Assembly (NCBI GenBank): GCA_013399305.1
Contig: VXAI01000480.1
Span: forward strand, 130,585 to 194,584
Reading direction: 5' to 3'
Length of the DNA: 64,000 nucleotides
DNA from: Rostratula benghalensis
Taxonomy: Eukaryota; Chordata; Aves; Charadriiformes; Rostratulidae
Part shown: in pieces, positions 1 to 42,642 of the stretch
How the letters are laid out: each line of letters begins with the position of its first letter
Numbering within the stretch: the stretch's first letter is position 1
Position numbers and translations under genes: made by a program
The notes under the pieces: generated by a model
What the model saw: the letters and a program-made list of their open reading frames with translations, nothing else
The model's database searches: none
Told to the model about the DNA's origin: nothing

Positions 1-3000
1 GTCAGGTAGTTGGAAGTGGGTCATCAGTTTAGACAGTCATTTCTGTTTTCCATTAAGTATTTGCTTTGCACAAGTTCTTTTATTGAAAAATGCCAAGAAA
101 TAAGACAAAAAGTTTGGCATTCTAAGGGACTCTTCCAGACCTTACTGAAAGAGAAGACTGGATCGAGCTACTTCAACAAAAAGCATTCCCTGCCTGCTCG
201 GTGAAGCAGTTCCAAAGGCGTGACAGATTCAGGAGCCTTACCACAAATTAAAACCTTCAAAGTCTTAATGCTCAACTTTGGGTTTTTATTTTCTGACTTA
301 ATGTCACTAAGGGATCTGTGACAGGGTTGCTGACAGTGACACCACTTGAAACCGCGCTCTTTAGTGCGCTCTCTCTCCGTTGTTACCTCCCAGAAACTCC
401 TCCAAAGTCTTGACTTGAGTGTTACAGCCCCAAAACCTACTTGGCTGATGTTCTCTTGAACCGGTTCCTCTTGAGCTTTGCTGGGGATGAGCTCTGTCTT
501 GCTGGTGCTTTCATCCTGCTTCTTGGAGAGCAAAGAGCTTGTGGTACCCCACTACCAGCATCCCCCCCGCTAACGGGGCAGCACCTCCCACTCCTCCCTG
601 ACAGACATGGAAGAAAACCTGTTCTTTGGTTATCAACTTGCCCCTGCCTGCTGTTCTATTAACAAGCAAAATTTTATTCTTTCCCCATTAAAAATCCTGC
701 TGGTTGGAAGGGAGTGTCCTCATTTGAATTCTGCAGCAACAAACTTTTCCTTGCCTCTAACACCCAGTCTGAGGTTACGAATGCGAGTTGGTTTTCTTCT
801 TCTTTCCCATATGGGTCTTTGAAACCCCAGTCACGTGGGAGTGTAATTTTCTGATCACTCTGTTTTAGTTGCCTTGAAGCACGTAATCACCAAATAAAAC
901 CACGCTGGCAGGGATGGAAGAATGTGCTGGTAGCTCTGTTTTTCCTCAAACATCACACACGTCTTCACCTTCACATTAGAAGAAGTTGGAGCCCGAAGGC
1001 TGTAAATAGGAATAAGTGCACCTGGTTGTCAGACTCGATTAAGGGCACTTGATAGCCCAGCCATTTCTCACAGGAGTTACTTGGAGGTATTTAAAATCCT
1101 TAAATGTTTTGGGCCACAGGGGACCTGGAAGATGATCAGTTATAGTATTTGTGGTGTATGGCTCCACCTGTTAAGTTCCTATTTGGGTGTGTTCTTCCCT
1201 GCCCCTCTTTCTTTCCTGTGCCTAATTCGTTACTTGACACAGTCTAAAGCTGGAGCCTTTCAAAAAGGAGATCTCTCTTTCAGGGTCTGTTTTAGAATGA
1301 TGCTCTGGAACTGGTAGTGTTGGCCTCTGATTTATTCCTCAGACCCACTCACAAGGGTCTGGCTTTTCTTTTCCCGACGTTTTATTTCCCCCCCCCTCAA
1401 ATTTCCAGTTCCCCTCTTCTTTCCCATTGGCCTTTTTGGAAGGAGCCTTGGTGCTGCGTTACTGCTGGTGGTGGATGGTGAGGTGGGGTTTCCCACCAGA
1501 TCAAGCTCTGCTCTCAGACCCAGCTCAGCAGCTGAATCTCCTAAACACCCGCTCCCCCAGTCTGGGGAGAGGCGCTGGGATCCGGACTGGGAAAATGATG
1601 CCATCCATTTCTGAGCAGGATCCGACTGGGAATGCGAATGCTGTCTTGAGAGTAAAGGTGAACGTTGGGAAAACTCTCAGTCTCTGCTGCCCTGGGTGGC
1701 TGTTGTGTGGTCTGTCCTTCTTGTGCCAAGCTCTGGTGTCGGAGGAGGTGTCAGCAGAGCAGGACTGGTGCTGGGGTTCCGCACGTGGGGTTACCCTTTG
1801 CCACTTTTTGTCTTGTTTTACCAAGATTTGACCTTAAGCTCCTTTGGCAAAAAGGAATTCCCTTTTTTTTTTTTTTTTTTTTTTTGACCTGCTTTTGCAG
1901 GCAGCTCTGAGTTGAAAATTTGAAATACTTGTAAACCTGTGAAACATTTGTTGTGCGGATACGTTGCCGTGGTTAAAGTTTACTAGCTTCTTTTCTGTTA
2001 TTTTAGTTCCAGGCTCTCTTCCATGAAGACTGCAAGCTTCAGTGAACATTTTAACTAACTTCAGTGGTGTGTCTACTGTCTTTTGGTTGGGTTTTTTGTT
2101 CTGTTTTGGGTTTTTTTTTTTCCATTGTAGAGCGATTTGGTAGTTTCTGTTCCGTGCACACTGGCCGTAGCGCTGAGCTCGTAACAATTAGATGCTTCTG
2201 TTATGGGATAATAACTGACATTTCTTTTTAGTGTAAGTAAACATGTTAGCATTGTTAATCTTTTAATATCTGCAATAAATGTAGAACTAAACGATTCTTG
2301 GTTTAAATGTTTTGCTTGTGAATTTGGCCATTTGTAAGAGATATGCATCATTTTGGCACTAACGAGTGGAAGTGAGATTATGCAGTGTTATTTGAGTGTA
2401 AAGCAGGATTTTATAGTGTACGAGGGGAGGAAGGTCCCCCTGTTTCTGTGCTGCTAAATGTCTCTGGTGAGAATACCCACTAAGTCATTTCTTCCTTACT
2501 TTCTCACATCCCTCCCTACCCGACAGTGTTACTTTCCAGCCCAACACCAAACCTGTTTCACCCTTTATCCACATCCCCCGGGGAATCGGTTCTCCCTGCG
2601 ATTTTCTGGGTGGTCTGACTTGAAAACAGCGACTCTTTTTCTCTTTCCTTACGTGTCTGGTTTACTGTCACCTTTAAATTAATTCAAATTCCCTTTTTAG
2701 ACAGGACAGGAGGGGAAGGGGGGACATTGCACCGCGCTGGCACTAAACGCTCCCACAGCCGCCTTCTTCGGAGGGGAGAGGCCAGAGAGTTCCTTTGCAA
2801 GAGATTCCAGCCAGGTCCTCCCCTCCCCTTTTTTTTTTGTGGGGTTTTTTTTTTTCCCCCCCCATCCTTTTCCTTCAAAAATTGATGATATGTAAGGACC
2901 TGGTTCTAGAGGACAGGACTTTTGATCTCGTTGGAGAGAAATGAGGAGATCCCCGTTTTGGGGGAGGTGCCCTGAGGGAGTGGAACTACAGTTGATAAAA

Positions 3001-3620
3001 CACTCTCTGGAGTAATGTGTTGGACTAATAAAGATTATAAAGATGTTTTCTTTCTTTCTTTTATTTTTTTTTCCTTCAAAGCTTTTCTTTGGTGTAACAC
3101 CAGTGATGCTTTCCCTGTTTATTTTGGGGTTTGTTTGTTTGGTTGGTTTGTTTCTGTAGAAGACACTACAGCCTCATTAGTGTGAGCACTTCATGCCTGT
3201 TGAGATGTTATTTCTCAAAATCACTGTGCAGTATTTAGTGCTGTTCCCTTCTGCTTTAAACTTAACCCTGATGTATCGTACCCAACAAAAAGTCTGGACT
3301 TGGAAATTCAAGCAGTGTTACTTTGGATTGTTTTCTATCCTACAGACAGGTCTATTTTCTAATTAAAAAGGGATTCCTCAAGGTCCTGTGTCATCTTTAA
3401 TTCTGCATATCTCGTGACTGAGTGGCCAATCACAACCAGACTGTAGTTTTGAGCAATAATAAACAACCTTAAGTGAGAACACGCTCAAAAGAACCATGGG
3501 GTACTTCTGAAAATGAATAGTTATTTTGTGAACCTTGTCAAGTAGGTAACTTGCTGATACTGCAGCAAGTGTGGAAACTGTTTGCATTATCTGTGGGCAA
3601 TAAAGTTACTGCTGTTTGAG
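1..3620 (+). other. Probable 3' UTR / gene-poor AT-rich stretch
   Basis: No exon with convincing coding character and splice sites was found on either strand. Plus-strand AATAAA motifs occur near 893, 2274, 3027 and 3599. The last is followed about 35 bases later by a GU-rich stretch (around 3640-3660), the layout of a real cleavage/polyadenylation site. The tract is T-rich with scattered T runs (1862-1885, 2110, 2830-2850). I infer the long, alternatively polyadenylated 3' UTR of a plus-strand gene whose coding part lies before the window. Ordinary intergenic DNA remains possible. Confidence 0.35.
3599..3604 (+). terminator. Candidate polyadenylation signal AATAAA
   Basis: AATAAA sits at about 3599 with a GT-rich downstream element around 3640-3660. 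It is the best placed of four candidate signals in the first 3.6 kb and probably marks the distal 3' end of the upstream plus-strand transcript. Confidence 0.4.
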
Positions 3621-3759
3621 AAAGTGCAAGCACCCGGTGTGTTCTCTTTGGCTTTTTGTACCTAATTCCTGACAATTTCCTGGAAAATTCTTTCCTAGGC
3701 AAAGCTTTGCTTTGAAAGGAAACTCCTGTTGTGTTTCCCTGCCGCGGTGGTGAAACAGC

Positions 3760-4310
3760 AAATACTTCCCTCTACTGGGTGCTGATGAGGCCCCACCTGG
3801 AAGGCTGGGGTCCAGTTTTGGGCCCCTCAACACAAAAAAAAAAAAGACCTTGAGGGGCTGGAGAGGGCACAGAGAAGGGCAACGGAGCTGGTGAGGGGTC
3901 TGGGGAAGAATTCTGGTGAGGAGAGGCTGAGGGAGCTGGGGGTGTTCAGCCTGGAGAAGGCTGAGGGGAGACCTCCCTCTCTCCAACTCCCTGAAAGGAG
4001 GGGGTAGCCGGGGGGGGTCGGTCTCTTCTCCCAAGTCCCAGGCCATGGGACAAGAGGAAACGGCCTCAAGTTGCAGCAGGGGAGGTTCAGGTTGGAGATC
4101 AGGAATGATTTTGACACTGAAAGGGCTCTGAAGCCTTGGACTGGGCTGCCCAGGGCAGGGGTTGAGGCCCCATCCCTGGAGGGATTCAAAAGCCGGGTTG
4201 ACCCAGTGCTGAGTGACAGGGGTTGGTGATGGGTTTGATCAGAGCTGGGTTGATGGTTGGACTGGGGGACCTTAAAGGTCCCTTCTAACCCAGAGGATTC
4301 TGTGATTCTA
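3760..4310 (+). mobile_element. CR1-type LINE fragment, 3' end
   Basis: This plus-oriented 5'-truncated copy covers the last reverse-transcriptase codons (a '[12 protein letters not shown]' stretch) and the 3' UTR. It ends in the CR1-like tail with repeated ATTCTGTGATTCTA. A run of A (about 3834-3845) interrupts it. It is almost identical to the minus-oriented copy at 25801-26305 over several hundred bases, including both 3' UTRs. No intact protein remains. Confidence 0.85.
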
Positions 4311-4317
4311 AAAACAG

Positions 4318-4481
4318 AGCAACAAATGCTCATTTTGAAATCAGGTGGAGACAACCAAAGTTCTGTCTTTGAGCAGCTTAAAAGACCTGTTTCAGGAACT
4401 GGAAGTAGCGTTGGATGGGAAGTAAGAATTTTGAAAAAACAACCTAAAATCGTTAAAGAGGTCACCAACGTGGAAAGAAAG
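4318..4481 (+). other. Splice-flanked open stretch, unassigned candidate exon
   Basis: A 164-bp stretch runs from an acceptor (...TTCTAAAAACAG at 4317) to a consensus donor (AAAG|GTGAGC at 4482). Read in one frame it has exactly 54 sense codons and no stop, with lysine- and valine-rich content near its end (RILKKQPKIV). I do not recognise the protein. The pyrimidine tract and possible branch point before the acceptor come from the CR1 tail. It may be an exon of an unannotated transcript, a CR1-driven exonisation, or chance. It lies after the last upstream poly(A) signal and before the CpG-rich promoter, so it fits neither neighbouring gene cleanly. Confidence 0.3.
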
Positions 4482-4599
4482 GTGAGCTCTGGCTTTCCCT
4501 GCCTCCCAACCGCCACGGGGGGTGCTGGGGGTCTCCTTGCACACGCACAAGAGCTGGTGTTTCTGCCTCTGCCGGTCCCACACCGTGAACCGGAGAAGC

Positions 4600-5200
4600 C
4601 AAACCCTCCAGGCAGGCAGCGGGCCAGCCGGGCTTTACCGGGAACCCAGGAGAAGGGTTTTCCCGGTAGTTCCCTGGAGCTCGGTGTCTCCTACATCTCT
4701 CTCGCCGGTCCCCGTCCTCCTTCACCCGCGGTCCCCGGGGCAGAGGACGGTGGGGATAACGGTGCTGCCCCTTTGGGTGCCGGGACCGTTCCGCCGCCAT
4801 CGGGGCGGCCCCGTCGCTGCGGCAGCCGCGTGCCCCGGCAGGCGGCGCCACGTGGTTCTCGGCGTCACGTGGTCAGGGCCCACGGCGTCACGTGGGCGAG
4901 GCGCCAACGGTCGGGGAGGGGAGGGGTGGGGGGGGCCTGAGTGAGGCGGCGCCATTTTGGGTGTGCGTGGGCTGAGGGGAGCGGGGTGGGTGCTCGGTGT
5001 TGGGTGTTGCGGGGTGTTCTCAGAGGGGTGACGGGGCCCCGTGGAGGGGTGACGGATTGGCGGGGGTGGCTTGGGGAGTGGCTGTGCGCCTTCTGTCCCT
5101 CAGCCCCGGGGGTGGGCCTTCAGGGTGGGGGGGTGAAGGCCAAATGTGCTGTGGGAGTCTAAGGGCAGGATTGAGGTTTGGCCACTGAAGCAAAGATGTG
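4600..5200 (+). promoter_or_regulatory. CpG-rich promoter region, probably of the semaphorin gene
   Basis: Base composition changes abruptly to GC- and CpG-rich here. Three CACGTG E-boxes lie at 4849-4854, 4866-4871 and 4889-4894; the last two share the longer core GGCGTCACGTGG. A YY1-like GCGCCATTTTGG follows at about 4949. The first coding exon of the semaphorin begins at 6315, so untranslated leader exons are expected between here and there. Direction is inferred from position alone; the promoter could also fire leftward. Confidence 0.55.
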
Positions 5201-6314
5201 ATGGGACAGGAGAGCTCCAAACTCCTGGTGTCTGTTTTTGCCGAGGCCAGGTGTTCCACGTGCTGCGAACAAAGCTGCTCAAGAGGAAGTATAAAATAAG
5301 ACTCTGGGAAAAGTGCTCTCAAATACCATGGTGATGTCCTAGGAGATGTGTCCTGTTGGCCAAGGAAATGCCTTGGCATGTGGACACCTTCTGTCTCTGC
5401 AGCCTCACGCCCCAGGTTACACCATGGAGACTAAATAGGAGTTATTTATTCATTTTCTGGAGTTTCCAACTCGATTCATTAATCTAAAAGTGTTCTAACC
5501 CAAACAATGTTTTACTTGGCTTATGTTAAAGCGAATGGTTTCCTCAGCTGTTGGCGTTTGCCTACAGATGAAAGGGCAGAAGGAGCTTGCTTCATGAAAG
5601 CAGATTTGGAATTCTGTGGTTTCTGTAATTACAGATCACGACCACCTAGCTTTAGTTCTGCTCAGTTTTCTAGCGCTGGCTGGAGGGTGTATTCATTTAG
5701 ATGGACTGCCAAAATTCCAGGCATAAGAGTACCTGATTCTAATTAACTTAATATGATATAAATTCCTTTTTCACAACATGGTGTTGATTTGCTACCTGTA
5801 TATGTTGATTTTCTATAACGTAGTATTTATAAACTGCTGAAATACTGTAAATGAGGCCGTTGTAGTGAAGATTTTTCTTAAATACCTGGAACAGCTGGCT
5901 GCTGCAAAATGTTCCTACTTGTTCTTGCTGTTGGTGAAATAACACTTAGGTTCTCTGCAGAAAAAATGAAAACCAGCGGCTTGCAAATGGGAATCACAGA
6001 CTTGGCCCAAAGCCTGTTGTGCTGGTAATAGCTTGGAATTACCATCAGGGTACTGGCTAATTCTGATTAGTACAAATACAGGTAATAGCTACAAAATCTC
6101 ATCAAAGGGGACAGCCACCCATCTCTTATCAAACTAAAGGTAACCAAATATTGCAGTGAATTTAAACTGCTTTTAATTCTAGGACGTCTGGAAGTCATTA
6201 GCTGAGCGGAAAACGTAAGAGGTTTTGACAAGTTTCAGAAAGACTACAGATACTTTGCAGGCCTTCAAGAAGTTTCAAGAATCACGAAGGAATTGCTGCC
6301 TTTAATGACAAAAA

Positions 6315-14549
<8,235 letters not shown>

Positions 14550-14730
14550 GGTGTCGTGATGTTTGCTGTTGAGGAATGTAGAATGTATGTTTTTAGGGGG
14601 GAGGCAGGCAGATGCTCCCAATTGAAGCTGACAAGCTGCGTTGTGTATTCCATACTTGTGTTACCAGTTTGGGCTTTTAAAAAGAAAATTTCCTTGTTTG
14701 GGTACCTTTTTGACATGATAGAACCGGAAG

Positions 14731-14736
14731 AATAAA
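14731..14736 (+). terminator. Polyadenylation signal of the semaphorin gene
   Basis: AATAAA lies 182 bases after the stop codon, with T-rich sequence downstream. It is the nearest canonical signal on the coding strand and would give a short 3' UTR. Confidence 0.65.
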
Positions 14737-14759
14737 TTTCTTTCAAAAAGCTGACACTG

Positions 14760-17700
14760 ATCCACTTTTTGTCTAACGTTGGGGTTGCCCAATTACAGAA
14801 GTTAATACTTGAGAAGCTAATAATAGTTAGCATTTAGTGCTTTCACCTTCAGACTTTCTGTTTAATCTACAAATAGCAACTAATTAAGTCTCCCGGTGCC
14901 TCAAGAGGTTGCTACTGCCCTCATTTTACAGGGGAGGTTAAATTACTTGTCACTGACCACAGTGAGTATTGGTGTCAGACCTGGTGCTCTCTTAGAAGTT
15001 TTCTGAGTCATCCTCCTGTATTTTACCTTGCTCTGTTTTCCTCTCCCTTCATTGAGGCTTTCAAAACATTGTACATGCGTTTATTTTTCAAGGGTGTTTT
15101 TAGTGACCTTTATGATACATCTTCCTTCTCTCCAAAAATGTCATTCATCAGCTGAGGAACTGCCTTGATTTGAGTTTGGTTCTGAGGGGTGCTCACAATT
15201 CAGACACCGCAGCTCCTTTTGTTAAAGGCCAGGGAGAGTTGAGCGCGTTTTTCTGAGCTGCTTTTTTTTTTTTTCTTTGTGTTCAAATAAACATTCTCTG
15301 ATGTTTTCTTGTTTGGAAAATGACACGGGTTCTTGAGGAGGGAAATCAGAGCTGCCTCGCTCTGTCTCCTGCCAGACACGTGTTTGGTCTGAGGTTGATG
15401 ATGCTGTTCCAGACACAGCCCATGGGGCTGCTTTTCCCGTTTACACGTGGTTCTGGAAGGAGAAACCCACTTGGAAATGGATTCTCCTGGGTGGAGGCTG
15501 TACCAGCTGTAGCCAAGACACCTGCTTTCAAGTTAGGAATGCAGAAGATGTGTACGACATAGATAACAGCTGGATTAGGAGGAAAGACCAGAGAAGTCTG
15601 TCTGTCTGTCTGTCTGTCCCACCGCTCCTTTACCAAGACGCCAATGGCCAGCCCAGCCCACGGCACCTTTCCGTGGAAGGACGTAAAGCTGGGAACCACA
15701 TCAGCCTTTCTGGCAAGGTGAAGCCACCAGCACCAAGTGTGGCCAAGAGAATGAAATGAAATGGAGCTCTGAAAATGAGACGACTGGGGTGGCTGCCGGC
15801 AGAGCCTTACGCCGAGACCTCCCTGGCTGCCTTTCAGCGGTTTTATCAGAACAAGGTCTGAGGGTGCACCTCTTGTCTCAGTCAGAAAGGCAGCCTGCTT
15901 CCTCCCAGGCTTCCTTTGCCTCTATTCCTACGTCCTGGATGCAAAGGGCTATTATTATTATGGCAATTAATGATGGAGGCTGGATGGTGGTGTATAACTG
16001 ATAACATGGGAAGTGATCGAAATTTCCATTCTTGCCTTTGGGGACAGCTGCTGTCTTCCCTTAGTGGCAGGAGGTGCAGATGGAATACAAAAACCCCATT
16101 TCAGAAAATCCTCACAAGGCTGCCAGCGTTGGCTTTTAGTTCAATTCCTGCTGATCTAATTACCCTAATTTAAAGGTGTAAAAATAATTAGCTTTTCTCG
16201 GAGAAGTTGTAGATGAGTTACAGTTACCGGGTGGATGTGAAAGGTACCGTGGCCTACTTTGAGTCCTGTCTTCGGTGCAGTTTGAGTCCTTTTGTCATTG
16301 GTTGCCACCCTGCACGGAGGAAGGGCAGAGGAAACGGGGCAAGGGGACGGAGCACGGTGGCAAGCTCAAAGCCCCCTGCAACAAACCTGTACCCCAAACA
16401 GAGGGGAAATACTAGCGGGGGCACTGGAGATGAGGAACTACACCCATCTCAGTGAATTTCCCTTCTAAATTCTTTACTAAATTGGGTGGAGGTAGAATGC
16501 TGAAAGTGGGGTGTAGGACACAGCGTTACCACCTGGCCAGGCTGGAGAGTTGGGCAGAGGAGAACCCCATGAAATTCAAGCAGGGCGAGTGTAGGGTCCT
16601 GCACCCGGGGAGGAATCACCCCCTGCACCAGGACAGGGTGGGGGGGACCTGCTGGAGAGCAGCTCTGAGGAACAAGACCTGGGAGTCCTGGTGGCCAACA
16701 GGGTGCCCAGGAGCCAGCAATGGGCCCTGGTGGCCAAGAAGGCCACTGGCATCCTGGGGGACATCAGGCAGAGTGTGAGCAGCAGGTCCAGGGGGGTCAT
16801 CCTGCCCCTCTGCTCTGCCCTGGGGAGGCCCCAGCTGGAGCACTGGGACCAGTTCTGGGCTCCCCAGTTCCAGAAGGACAGGGAACTGCTGGAGAGGGGA
16901 CAGCAGAGGAGCACCAAGATGTTGAGGGGCCTGGAGCATCTCTCTTGGGAGGAAAGGCTGAGGGACTTGGGGCTGTTTGGTCTGGAGAAGAGAAGGCTGA
17001 GGGGGAACCTGATCAACCCCTGGAAATACTTCAAGGCAGATCAGTCTGTGAAGTTACATGGAACTCTGCTGTGCAGATCCCTAAATTATGAATGGTGCTG
17101 TCCTCCCCCCCCCCCCCCGTTTTTTTTTTTTTTTTTTTTTTTTTTTTGGTGTAAAATTGCCAGTAACAGAGCTTGCTATTTTGGTGCATGTTCTGAAGTT
17201 GTTAACAGGCGGAGAAATTCACGCGCAGAATTACCTGGGATTAAACAAACGCTCTCTTGGGAAGTTTTCCTGTTGAAGGGTCCTGATAAATCGGGAGCAG
17301 AAAGGAGGGTGGGACCCCCAGCCTGCCCCGGGGGAAGCTTGGTGCTGGATTAGTGCTGTATTTTAAGGTGAAAAGGGAGGGCTGTGTGGGAACGGAGCGA
17401 GGAGCGTGGGGGTTGGGTCGGGATGGCAGGGAGGACAAGCGGGAATGGTTTCCTGCCGCAGCCGAGCTTCGTGTTCTTTACTCCCTGTGTTTCTGTGGGG
17501 AGCCCGTGCCCTTACTGCCTGCTCCAAAACCCCTGTGAGACTTGGCCACAGCTTCAGGAGAACTGCGGGTGGTAGAACTGGTGCCCAGTTGACGCCGATC
17601 CCTTTTGCTTTGTGTCACAAGACCTGTTAGAAGGGGCTCGGTTCATGAGCCAGCCCCATCCTGGTGCTTCTTCCCTGTGGGAACTCGGGGGTGGACACAC

Positions 17701-18400
17701 ATCCTGGGGGCCGTTTCCGAAGCCGTGGGATAAAATGCTGAAAAGGAGCAGAAAAGATCCCTTCCTGGGCTGGCCACCAGTGCCCAGGCTGCTGCTCCAT
17801 CTCCACCTGAATGATTAAAAATGAGTTTTATTCCTCAACCCAGCTGCTCGGCGCCCGCTCCCAGCCCTTGGAGCTTCGTCACCCCCGCGCCGGCCGAAGG
17901 GAAAAGCACTTTTATTTCATTTTATAAAATTTCTTTCTAGCAAGAAGGTGGGTTTTTTATGGTCATGGTTGAGCCACACCCTAGCTTTTCTTTGATGAGC
18001 AGATGAAATGCTTTGATTATTTTATATTTTTTTTTAATTTATTTTCCATCACACAGAGGGTTTTGTTCTCTTCCAGTGAGCCCTCCCCAGTGTGGACCAG
18101 CACCCGGGAGGGGTGGGCAGGGGGTTCCTCTCCTCCCCCTGCCTGGTTGCCACAGCTGAGGGCTGTGTTAGCCCTTCTGGCCACAGCCACACGCTGATTG
18201 CTAATTATCCACACCCCCTCGGCTTCTCCGAGCCTTTTCAGTCTCCCTTCCTCCCAGGGCATTTCCCCAGCTCATCAGAATGTCTTCCCGCCTGCCGTTA
18301 ATTACCCATTTATTGCCTAAATGACTTGGTAACAGACGGAACAACGGAGAAGAGCGCCCTGTGTCCTGATAGGAGACAGAAGACAGGGATTTTGGGGGTG
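14760..18400. other. Intergenic region between semaphorin and HOMER3
   Basis: I see no gene here. The stretch holds a (TCTG)n run at 15597-15618, one CR1 fragment (16510-17045), and a homopolymer junction of C followed by a long T run at about 17104-17147. Open frames in it are short, lack family similarity and are not flanked by matched splice sites. Confidence 0.6.
16510..17045 (+). mobile_element. CR1-type LINE fragment
   Basis: The plus-oriented fragment begins in the C-terminal reverse-transcriptase coding part (residues like FKQGECRVLHPGR) and runs into the 3' UTR (GGGGTCATCCTGCCCCTCTG, CTGGAGAAGAGAAGGCTGAG). It is cut off before the typical tail. It belongs to the same subfamily as the inverted copy at 30590-31215. 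Confidence 0.85.
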
Positions 18401-19199
18401 GTCGGGGGGTAACCAGCGCCCATCGGAACCTCGGCGGGGGCTGTACCGGGGGTGGGGGGGCGGCGGCTCTGCCCGGTTCTCCCCGGTTCTCCCCGGCAGG
18501 TGGTGCCGCCGAGCCGGCCCCGGCCCCTGGAATAAAGTCGGGAGAAGCCAGCGGAGAAATGTGACCGAGATGGGGCAGTTGGGAGAGGGAGGAAGCGGAT
18601 AGGGAAGAGAGGGAAGAGAGAGGGGGGGGGGGGGGGGGGAAAAAAAAAAAAACAAACCCCAAACCAACAGAAAACCCAAAGCCCAAGAAGAAAGAAACCG
18701 CGATCCAAAAGGCGGCGGGGACGCAAACTTGCGGGGCTGCGGGAGCAGCGAAGGGCTTTGTCTAAAAGGGGCTTGGAAAAGCAGCACCTAATCCTGCTGC
18801 TCCCCTCCCTCCCTCCCGTGCTGAAGGGAAGGAGGGATCCTGGGAGCCGGAGAGAAGAGGAACCGCCGGGGATTGCGGGGGGGGAGGTGGCGGTGACCAG
18901 AGTTTCCCCCGCCGGGAGCTGGGCGTGGGAGCCCCGCAACGCCCGGGGGAGGAGGGTGGGGAGTCCGGGCTGCCCCTGCCCTCCCTTGCCCCGCAAGCTC
19001 GGGGATCAACTGAGAGGTTGGGTGAGCCAACAGCCAAACTAGCGAGGTTTCAAAGTGAAATTCCGGAGGAAATTTAAAGAGCATCCGGATCCGGAGAAAG
19101 ACAGAAAGAAAGAGGAAGGGAGAAATAAATCAAAACGTGGAGAGAATCTCGGGCGGCTGAAGAAAGGACGGCGGAGAAAGAAGGTGACGCCCGGCAGAG
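18400..19199 (+). promoter_or_regulatory. HOMER3: HOMER3 CpG-rich promoter and 5' UTR
   Basis: This GC/CpG-rich stretch ends at the HOMER3 start codon. It carries repeated CCCGGTTCTCCCCGG units at about 18472-18500 and a G18-A13 homopolymer junction (18622-18652). The purine-rich region just before the ATG (about 19080-19199) is the likely leader. No TATA box stands out; the transcription start cannot be fixed from sequence. Confidence 0.6.

Positions 19200-42642
<23,443 letters not shown>

Noticed and set aside
168..533. Minus-strand open frame of 121 codons near the left edge
   Set aside because: No recognisable family or convincing splice sites, and the region has plus-strand 3' UTR character. 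Kept only as part of the AT-rich block.
4257..4940. Plus-strand open frame of 227 codons
   Set aside because: It joins the CR1 tail, the 164-bp exon-like stretch and CpG-rich sequence that lacks stops by composition; only the splice-bounded part is worth attention.
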